Source of the DNA: Cyclobacteriaceae bacterium | GTDB taxonomy: Bacteria; Bacteroidota; Bacteroidia; Cytophagales; Cyclobacteriaceae | Length of the DNA stretch: 6,307 bases | Assembly (NCBI GenBank): GCA_030637245.1 | Contig: DAOVVI010000100.1 | Location: 1-6,307 of the forward strand | Reading direction: 5' to 3' | Shown: positions 1 through 4,288 of the stretch, one piece after another | Layout of the letters: the number at the start of each line of letters is the position of its first letter | Numbering within the stretch: position 1 is the stretch's first letter | Translations under genes and position numbers: made by a program | The notes under the pieces: model-generated | What the model was told of the DNA's origin: nothing | Seen by the model: only the letters and a program-made list of their open reading frames with translations | Databases searched by the model: none

Positions 1-1
1 A

Positions 2-229
2 AGCGGCTCGCTTCTCATAGCATTATTTGCTGATTTATTGCTATTACCTGTAATATTACTATATCTTCCAAACAAGAAAGTGAAGCCAATAATATTGAAA
101 AACAGATACCAGAAAGTTTCTTCGATTTTTAGGCTCTTACTTTCGATACTCTTGATTTTATTACAAAATGTTAATAATTGGTTCAGGAGATTAAATGGCA
201 AAAGATTGAATGAAGAATTAAGAGATTGA
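2..229 (+). CDS. C-terminal fragment of a membrane protein, probably MMPL/RND-superfamily exporter
   Basis: This reading frame is open from the left edge of the window to a TGA at 227-229, so it is the end of a longer gene. The visible 75 residues begin SGSLLIALFADLLLLPVILL, a hydrophobic segment carrying an Ala-Asp-(Leu)4-Pro pattern. I recognise that pattern from the last transmembrane helix of MMPL/RND-superfamily exporters. A basic stretch follows (NKKVKPI...), then a second hydrophobic patch (LLLSILLILL) and a charged tail that ends KRLNEELRD. A TTG at 38 could serve as a start, but the coding pattern continues upstream of it to the edge, so I treat the gene as truncated by the window. 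The family assignment rests on one helix and is moderate; the substrate cannot be inferred. The gene converges on the pyruvate-kinase-like gene. Confidence 0.55.
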   Translation, partial: SGSLLIALFADLLLLPVILLYLPNKKVKPIILKNRYQKVSSIFRLLLSILLILLQNVNNWFRRLNGKRLNEELRD

Positions 230-274
230 TATATCAACCTTTTTTCAACCCCTCAAATTTTAATTCAATCTTTT
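200..274. terminator. Possible bidirectional terminator between convergent genes
   Basis: A perfect 12-bp inverted repeat has arms AAAAGATTGAAT (200-211) and ATTCAATCTTTT (263-274). The loop is long (51 nt) and contains a 12-bp palindrome, TTGATATATCAA (226-237), that spans the TGA stop of the left gene and is followed by CC and a run of six T. The right arm ends in a T run (271-275). The position between two converging genes suits a terminator, but the stem is AT-rich and the loop long, so this is a weak call. Confidence 0.3.
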
Positions 275-299
275 TCGGTAACCTACCATTGGCTTGACC

Positions 300-2156
300 C
301 TAATAATGATCAAGCATTAAAACTTCTGCCTCTCCAAGCTTGGGTAAAATGGTGTCTTTTTTCTTTTGATACCGTTGCATTTTAATGAGTATTCGATCGA
401 GCAATTTTATTGCTTTTTCTATATAATATCCTTTGTTTAGCATAACACATTCTGCTCGTTGTGCCATCGAGGCATCAGTAATTTCTGCCCTGGATGGCAC
501 TCCTTTTTTGGCTAGATTCTCCAGTACCTGGGTAGCCCAGATATCCGGAATATGCGCTGCCTCACAAATTCTCAAAATCTCCTCTTGAATGGTTGCAAAA
601 TTTTTCCAACCTGTTTCTATCGCCAGGTCACCTCTGGCAATCATTACACCTATTGGATAAGCCTGCATAGCTTTCAACAGAATTTTTGGTAAATTTCTGA
701 ATCCCTTTTGGGTTTCTATTTTTAATATTACTCCTACATTTCCATTTAATTCCTCCATTAAATCCATCAATTCCTGAACATCAGAAGTATTATTTACAAA
801 AGAAAAATTAACCGCATCTGCATTTTGAACTACAAATTCCATATCCTTTTTATCCTTTTCGGTAAGACCACTAATTAGCAGATTGCTCTCCGGCAAATTG
901 ATTCCTTTGTCCGCCTTTAGCTTACTTCCAAGGTTTTTGGCATAGGTGATTCTGATCTTTAAATAATCCCCATTAACTTCTTCTATTCTTCCCTCGATCT
1001 TTCCATCATCAAAAAAGATGGGTTCATCAACTTTTACATATTGAAAAATGTCTGGTAATGTACATGAAACAAAGGCGGGCTTTAACAGCTTTCCGGTTTC
1101 ACTAAAAATTGCATTGCCCCCAGGTTCGGGATCACGGTTTAGCAGTAAAATATCACCTACTTTCAATCGCAAAGACTGCTCAAGGGGTAAGATCTCGCCA
1201 ACATAAATAGCTTCCTTCCCGGATTGCTTCTGCCGGTGCAATTCCATCTCAGTTCCGGTAGTGACATACGCCGAATCATTGCATAAGCCCCATTTCCCCA
1301 AACCTTCTTTGCGCTCTATACTAATTTTACATTTTTTCCCTCTTGAGTCTGTAAACAATATGGTATTTCCTCTTTTTATTTTTGAAAAAAGCAATTCATC
1401 AATTGGCAATATGGCATCCGCAGTATCGTTTGGCGGAAGCACATCCGGCGGAGCGATCCAAATCCTGGATGGACTTACTGCTTCCCCCAAATCATTTCGT
1501 TCAGGTCGTATGTGTAACACTTTTGGTCCTTGCTCCATAGGCCCGGTTCTGAGTTTTGGTCCGCCCAAATCCATCATGACCTTACAACTTTTGCCTAAAA
1601 CTGCTTTGGTCTCAATCAAATGATCAATCATTTTTTTCCAAACCTCCGGATCATCATGGGCACAGTTTATTCTGGCGCTGTTCATACCGGCCTTTAGCAT
1701 TCGTTTTATGAACTTTGGCTCGTCAGCAGCAGTACTGGGCAAGGTCACCATTATCCTGGTTCGACGTTTTTTAGATTTGTATCCAAAAAGCAATTTTGTG
1801 TTTTTATTCAGTATTTTCCTGCTTTTTTTTGAGGTGATGATTCCTTTCTTTTTTTCTACAATCTGCTTGCCGAGCAAATGATTGATTATGGTTTTAATTG
1901 ATAGCAGGCTTTCCAACACATGACCTTCAATATTGGTTAATGAAGGTAATCCCAGCTCGCGAAGTTTTTCCTGCATTATATCTATATCAAAACTCCGGAA
2001 TGCCAGGTAATGAACCAGATTTTGGGCGCTTTTTTGATAGATGGGATGTACGCTTGAAATTTCAGCAATATATTTCATTTCAAGTTCCTGGGCTTTCTGT
2101 ATGATTTCGCCAACCTGTTGATCGATTATTTCCAGATTTGTAAATTGGATTTTCAT
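300..2156 (-). CDS. Atypical pyruvate kinase family protein with N-terminal extension
   Basis: A 618-residue protein containing a divergent pyruvate kinase core (phosphoenolpyruvate + ADP to pyruvate + ATP, cytoplasmic). Residues 1-130 are an extension unlike ordinary pyruvate kinases. The barrel starts at TRIMVTLPS (133-141), followed by ARINCAH (161-167), MDLGGPKLRTG (195-205), a long B-domain-like insert (about 206-415, ending near FFDDGKIEG), INLPE (419-423), ILKIETQKG (477-485), MIARGDLAIE (505-514) and ATQVLE (541-546). Equivalents of the catalytic Lys (K479), the metal-ligand Glu and Asp (E481, D510), active-site Thr (T542) and substrate Arg (R162) are all present. The usual C-terminal regulatory domain is missing: the protein ends about 70 residues after ATQVLE. 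Where K+-dependent enzymes have DTKGPE, this has D196-LGGP-K201. The ATG at 2154-2156 is preceded by AT-rich DNA without a Shine-Dalgarno. The fold is confident; its in vivo role (glycolysis or a specialised function) is not. Confidence 0.85.
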   Translation of the reverse strand: MKIQFTNLEIIDQQVGEIIQKAQELEMKYIAEISSVHPIYQKSAQNLVHYLAFRSFDIDIMQEKLRELGLPSLTNIEGHVLESLLSIKTIINHLLGKQIVEKKKGIITSKKSRKILNKNTKLLFGYKSKKRRTRIMVTLPSTAADEPKFIKRMLKAGMNSARINCAHDDPEVWKKMIDHLIETKAVLGKSCKVMMDLGGPKLRTGPMEQGPKVLHIRPERNDLGEAVSPSRIWIAPPDVLPPNDTADAILPIDELLFSKIKRGNTILFTDSRGKKCKISIERKEGLGKWGLCNDSAYVTTGTEMELHRQKQSGKEAIYVGEILPLEQSLRLKVGDILLLNRDPEPGGNAIFSETGKLLKPAFVSCTLPDIFQYVKVDEPIFFDDGKIEGRIEEVNGDYLKIRITYAKNLGSKLKADKGINLPESNLLISGLTEKDKKDMEFVVQNADAVNFSFVNNTSDVQELMDLMEELNGNVGVILKIETQKGFRNLPKILLKAMQAYPIGVMIARGDLAIETGWKNFATIQEEILRICEAAHIPDIWATQVLENLAKKGVPSRAEITDASMAQRAECVMLNKGYYIEKAIKLLDRILIKMQRYQKKKDTILPKLGEAEVLMLDHY

Positions 2157-2347
2157 TATTTATTTAAATTTTTATTATGTCGATGAAAGTAAAGATATTG
2201 TTTCAATTTATAACGTAAAAAAAACGAATACTAAAGTTTCCTTTATGATATTTATAAACTTCAACATCTTTCATTCGTAGTATAAATTTATATGGAAATA
2301 TAATGTAATAATGTAATTTACATATTGAATTTCCATCAACATAACTA
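2157..2347. promoter_or_regulatory. Divergent intergenic region with palindromes
   Basis: This 191-bp AT-rich spacer must hold the promoters of the minus-strand pyruvate-kinase-like gene and the plus-strand HMA-AraC gene. I find no perfect TAnnTTTG box on either strand. The nearest match for the minus-strand gene is TATCTTTA, whose complement lies at 2190-2197 (7 of 8). The end nearest the regulator is symmetrical: a 12-bp palindrome TATAAATTTATA (2281-2292), an 8-bp inverted repeat ATGGAAAT/ATTTCCAT (2292-2299 and 2329-2336), a tandem octamer TAATGTAA (2301-2308 and 2309-2316) and a 13-nt near-palindrome ATGTAATTTACAT (2311-2323). The paired 13-nt element seen upstream of the two downstream units is not clearly present here, so the regulator may be controlled differently. 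Confidence 0.35.
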
Positions 2348-2920
2348 ATGAAAAATCAAAATTCCATTTACATAAAAAACATGGTTTGTCCTCGCTGTAT
2401 TGATACAGTTAATGACATTTTTGATGAGCTGAATATTGAAATCCATTCTATAAAGTTAGGTGAGGTGAATATCCCTGAAGCTATTACCCATGCTCAAAAG
2501 GTAAAGTTAAATGAAATGTTATCAACAAAAGGTTTTGAATTATTGCAGGATAATAAATCTAAACTCATCAATCAAATTAAAGCCATCATCCTTGAGCAAA
2601 TTCACTATAAAAAGGATCCATTAATTATTAATTTCTCCTCACTGATTGCGGACAAGTTGTATCATGAATACTCATCGCTCAGCAGGCTTTTTTCTTCTGT
2701 CGAAGGCATTACCATCGAACGATATATTTTGAAGCAGAAGATTGAGCGGGTGAAAGAATTGCTCTTTTACGATGAATTAACCTTATCAGAAATTGCTTTT
2801 CAGATGGATTACAGTAGTGTTGCTCACCTATCAGCTCAATTCAAAAAAGAAACCGGAATGACCCCTACGGCATTCAAAAAAATGCGACAGCCCGGGCACA
2901 ATTCACTGGATATCATTTAA
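2348..2920 (+). CDS. AraC-family transcriptional regulator with N-terminal HMA-like metal-binding module
   Basis: A 190-residue predicted cytoplasmic DNA-binding protein. Residues 6-70 resemble a short heavy-metal-associated fold: a strand IYIKNMV leads directly into CPRC (14-17), then a helix, a second strand and a second helix. This is the position of the soft-metal-binding CxxC in HMA domains. Residues about 92-180 form an AraC/XylS DNA-binding domain with two helix-turn-helix units, the second around LTLSEIAFQMDYSSVAHLS (145-162), ending in the characteristic FKKETGMTPTAFKKMR. There is no large cupin-type effector domain, so the HMA-like part is the obvious sensor (inference). The ATG at 2348 is the only sensible start because the metal motif begins a few residues later; no Shine-Dalgarno is visible. 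It precedes the metal-handling genes on the same strand, with 84 bp to the next start. The likely signal is Cu(I) or Ag(I), but other thiophilic metals are possible. Confidence 0.88.
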   Translation: MKNQNSIYIKNMVCPRCIDTVNDIFDELNIEIHSIKLGEVNIPEAITHAQKVKLNEMLSTKGFELLQDNKSKLINQIKAIILEQIHYKKDPLIINFSSLIADKLYHEYSSLSRLFSSVEGITIERYILKQKIERVKELLFYDELTLSEIAFQMDYSSVAHLSAQFKKETGMTPTAFKKMRQPGHNSLDII

Positions 2921-2921
2921 T

Positions 2922-2955
2922 CAAAAATATATAACCTTTTCTCAAAACTATGTAA
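2922..2955 (+). promoter_or_regulatory. Candidate AraC-type operator: 13-nt direct repeat, 21-bp period (site A)
   Basis: CAAAAATATATAA (2922-2934) and CAAAACTATGTAA (2943-2955) agree at 11 of 13 positions, start exactly 21 bp apart and are separated by 8 nt. They match the perfect pair upstream of the HYC_CC_PP gene (CAGAATTATATAA) at 11 of 13 and 10 of 13 positions, and the period is the same there. Site A begins two bases after the regulator's stop codon and ends 22 bp before a -7-like element. AraC-family proteins typically bind two direct-repeat half-sites about two helical turns apart next to the -35 region. I infer that the adjacent HMA-AraC protein binds here. Confidence 0.5.
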
Positions 2956-2977
2956 AACAATATTCCGGCCAGTTGTG

Positions 2978-2985
2978 AATCTTTG
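2978..2985 (+). promoter_or_regulatory. Weak Bacteroidota -7 element before the HMA-DUF4396 gene
   Basis: AATCTTTG matches the Bacteroidota -7 consensus TAnnTTTG at all specified bases except the first. No good -33 TTTG is seen, as expected for an activator-dependent promoter. Its distance from the operator pair (22 bp) is nearly the same as at the stronger promoter at 3753-3760 (21 bp), and this agreement is the main support. Transcription would start around 2990, giving a short leader of roughly 15 nt before ATG 3005. Confidence 0.35.
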
Positions 2986-3004
2986 TAATGTAAAAAAAAC
3001 AGAC

Positions 3005-3676
3005 ATGGAAACATTACAGGTAAATACCAATATTCATTGTGATAAATGTGTAAATAAGTTAGCGCCTCATTTAAATGGAGTAAAAGATATATCCAGTTGG
3101 AATTTTGATTTGAACAAACCGGAGAAAACACTGACTGTTCAGGGGGAAGGAATTACACCTGATTTGATAGCAGAATTGTTAGACAAGGAGGGATATGAAA
3201 TTGCTCCGGTTGTTGAAAAGGAAAATTCAGCCCAATCTTTTTGGTCAGATATATCCAAATGGAAAAGAGCATCTTTCAATACGATGAACTGTCTCATAGG
3301 ATGCTCCATAGGTGATTTTGGAATGATCTTATTCTTGCAGGCTTTTTATCCTGAAACATCAATGGCCTGGCAGATGGTTCTTGCGATTATAGCTGGCTTA
3401 TTCACTTCAATTTTGCTGGAGACAATGATATTGAAAGTCAGGGAAAGTTTTGATTGGATATTGGCATTAAAAACTGCTTTTGGAATGTCATTTATCTCCA
3501 TGATAGGCATGGAAATAGCCATGAATACCTCTGATTTTATAATCACAGGTGGCAAAGCTTCCTTTGATAATCCGATGTATTGGATAGCTTTGATCATTGC
3601 AATGGCAGTTGGCTTTGCAGCTCCTTTACCATACAATTACTACAAACTACAAAAGTTCAATAAAGCTTGCCATTGA
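3005..3676 (+). CDS. HMA domain fused to DUF4396 membrane protein
   Basis: A 223-residue protein. Residues 4-70 are a heavy-metal-associated domain with CDKC at 12-15 (VNTNIHCDKC), ending GYEIAPV as many HMA domains do. Residues 90-223 are a DUF4396 membrane domain with about four helices (roughly 96-114, 123-143, 150-173 and 192-209) and the conserved blocks NCLIGCSIGDFG (95-106), LLET (137-140), GMEIAMN (168-174) and PYNYYK (209-214), with a terminal ACH. C96, C100, the methionines of the third helix and C222-H223 are plausible soft-metal ligands. No transport or enzymatic activity has been established for DUF4396 as far as I know, so a role in inner-membrane copper/silver handling is inference from the fused HMA domain and neighbours. 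I chose ATG 3005 over an in-frame GTG at 2975 because the GTG lies upstream of a -7-like box and adds nothing HMA-like. Confidence 0.88.
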   Translation: METLQVNTNIHCDKCVNKLAPHLNGVKDISSWNFDLNKPEKTLTVQGEGITPDLIAELLDKEGYEIAPVVEKENSAQSFWSDISKWKRASFNTMNCLIGCSIGDFGMILFLQAFYPETSMAWQMVLAIIAGLFTSILLETMILKVRESFDWILALKTAFGMSFISMIGMEIAMNTSDFIITGGKASFDNPMYWIALIIAMAVGFAAPLPYNYYKLQKFNKACH

Positions 3677-3697
3677 GTAGGTTTAGGTTGTTGATTT

Positions 3698-3731
3698 CAG
3701 AATTATATAATCGTTTGGCAGAATTATATAA
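3698..3731 (+). promoter_or_regulatory. Candidate AraC-type operator: perfect 13-nt direct repeat, 21-bp period (site B)
   Basis: CAGAATTATATAA occurs twice without mismatch at 3698-3710 and 3719-3731, with starts 21 bp apart and an 8-nt spacer. It lies 21 nt after the DUF4396 stop codon and ends 21 bp before a perfect TAnnTTTG box, so the proximal half-site covers the place where a -33 element would be. The same arrangement is found at 2922-2955. The exact repetition and two-turn spacing point to a dimeric or paired DNA-binding protein on one face of the helix, most simply the HMA-AraC regulator encoded at 2348-2920. Confidence 0.6.
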
Positions 3732-3752
3732 ACCATTACTAATATAATTTCG

Positions 3753-3760
3753 TACATTTG
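3753..3760 (+). promoter_or_regulatory. Bacteroidota -7 promoter element of the HYC_CC_PP/cusA unit
   Basis: TACATTTG matches TAnnTTTG, the -7 element used by the primary sigma factor of Bacteroidota, at every specified base. No TTTG or TTG lies about 20 bp upstream (the nearest, at 3714-3717, is much too far), which suits a promoter that relies on an activator bound at 3698-3731. With the usual few-nucleotide gap, transcription would start at about 3765-3767, essentially at the GTG start codon. Confidence 0.55.
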
Positions 3761-3766
3761 CACGTA

Positions 3767-4183
3767 GTGAAAAGATTTTTAGCCATATCATTTGCCCTTC
3801 TCATATTGCTGAGCAATATGGGATTCACTTTTACAACGCATTATTGTGGTGGCCATGCAGTCCAATCAAAACTAATGATTGGATTAGGTGATCTTGGCTG
3901 TGGCATGGAAAGCATGGATAATTCCTGTGAAAGCCTACCGGATCAGGAATCCCTCAAACCTAAAGCGTGTTGCGATAACGATTTTATCACTTTTGATATA
4001 GAAGACGAATACAATTCCGGGATTGAAAAAATTTCGATTGACACAAAATTTGCTTTCTCTTTCATATATACCTTTTATCAGTTAAACCTGGATGAGGCAA
4101 ACCAGATCATAGCCTTATCTGACCATCCGCCACCTCTGCTGGAACGGGATATTCAATCCTTGTACCAGACCTTCCTTCTTTAA
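3767..4183 (+). CDS. HYC_CC_PP family small exported cysteine protein
   Basis: A 138-residue protein of the family named for its three motifs, all present: HYC (25-27), CC (68-69) and PPP near the C terminus (121-123, in SDHPPPLLERDIQ). An N-terminal signal peptide is clear: MKR, then a hydrophobic core FLAISFALLILL, with the mature part probably starting just before THYCGG. The mature protein has five cysteines (27, 45, 54, 68, 69), several histidines and methionines, and an acidic middle. The molecular function of the family is not known to me. Its position between an HMA membrane protein and an RND metal pump suggests periplasmic metal binding or delivery. The start is taken as GTG 3767, which gives the normal signal peptide; the upstream in-frame TTG at 3758 overlaps the promoter box. 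It is probably co-transcribed with the pump gene 105 nt downstream. Confidence 0.82.
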   Translation: MKRFLAISFALLILLSNMGFTFTTHYCGGHAVQSKLMIGLGDLGCGMESMDNSCESLPDQESLKPKACCDNDFITFDIEDEYNSGIEKISIDTKFAFSFIYTFYQLNLDEANQIIALSDHPPPLLERDIQSLYQTFLL

Positions 4184-4198
4184 CATACATATCATTTG

Positions 4199-4279
4199 AT
4201 GAAATCTTGCGGGGTATTCCTGCGAGACAAAAAGGCTATTGCTGCCTTTGAACGAACTACTACTGTTCAATTTTTATAA
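4199..4279 (+). other. 26-codon ORF in the cusA leader
   Basis: An ATG at 4199 opens a 26-codon frame that starts MKSCGVFLRD, ends TTTVQFL and stops at TAA 4277-4279, ten nucleotides before the cusA ATG and in the same frame as both neighbours. It lies between co-directional genes and contains one cysteine, one phenylalanine-rich patch (VF, AF, QF) and three consecutive ACT threonine codons. It could be a leader peptide coupled to cusA translation, or simply an open frame by chance in 105 nt. I do not recognise the peptide. Confidence 0.22.
4205..4249 (+). promoter_or_regulatory. Tandem RNA hairpins in the cusA 5' leader
   Basis: Two adjacent foldable segments. At 4205-4227 the RNA can pair over ten positions (seven Watson-Crick, three G-U) around a UAU loop, with a GC-rich core unusual in this AT-rich spacer. 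At 4231-4249 a perfect 6-bp stem AAAGGC/GCCTTT encloses a 7-nt loop. Neither is followed directly by a U run, so they look more like processing, stability or translational-control structures than an intrinsic terminator. They could set the ratio of the small protein to the pump. Confidence 0.35.
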
Positions 4280-4288
4280 TCATTTGAT

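Larger units (their letters stand above)
4191..4288 (+). repeat. 10-bp direct repeat bracketing the HYC_CC_PP-cusA spacer
   Basis: ATCATTTGAT occurs at 4191-4200 and again at 4279-4288, exactly 88 nt apart. The first copy ends inside the ATG at 4199 and the second ends immediately before the cusA ATG at 4289. The unit is itself nearly palindromic (ATCA-TT-TGAT). The enclosed 78 nt hold two hairpins and a short ORF. This could be a duplicated translation-initiation leader, a regulator site, or target-site-like flanks of a small inserted element. The repeat is certain as sequence; its meaning is not. Confidence 0.45.

Noticed and set aside
38..229. A complete 63-residue ORF starting at TTG 38.
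   Set aside because: The same frame is open to the left edge and the upstream residues continue the transmembrane pattern, so it is the tail of a truncated gene.
1261..1623. A 120-codon plus-strand ORF, and a similar one at 1898-2104.
   Set aside because: Both lie antisense inside the pyruvate-kinase-like gene, whose motifs are clear; their translations show no recognisable domain.
2975..3004. GTG 2975 as an earlier start of the HMA-DUF4396 protein.
   Set aside because: It lies upstream of the -7-like box, and the added residues are not part of the HMA fold; ATG 3005 is typical for the family.
2913..3131. Minus-strand ORF over the start of the HMA-DUF4396 gene.
   Set aside because: It overlaps a well-supported gene and its operator region and has no recognisable domain.
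3346..3636. Minus-strand ORF of 96 codons.
   Set aside because: It is the antisense shadow of the DUF4396 membrane domain.
3758..3766. TTG 3758 as start of the HYC_CC_PP protein.
   Set aside because: It overlaps the TAnnTTTG box and would probably not be on the transcript; GTG 3767 gives a standard signal peptide.
4271..4288. A further copy of the 13-nt operator just before cusA.
   Set aside because: The resemblance to CAGAATTATATAA is loose, expected in AT-rich sequence, and there is no partner 21 bp upstream.
4191..4288. A MITE or insertion sequence flanked by target-site duplications.
   Set aside because: The repeat exists, but the enclosed 78 nt have no terminal inverted repeats, and other copies cannot be tested here.
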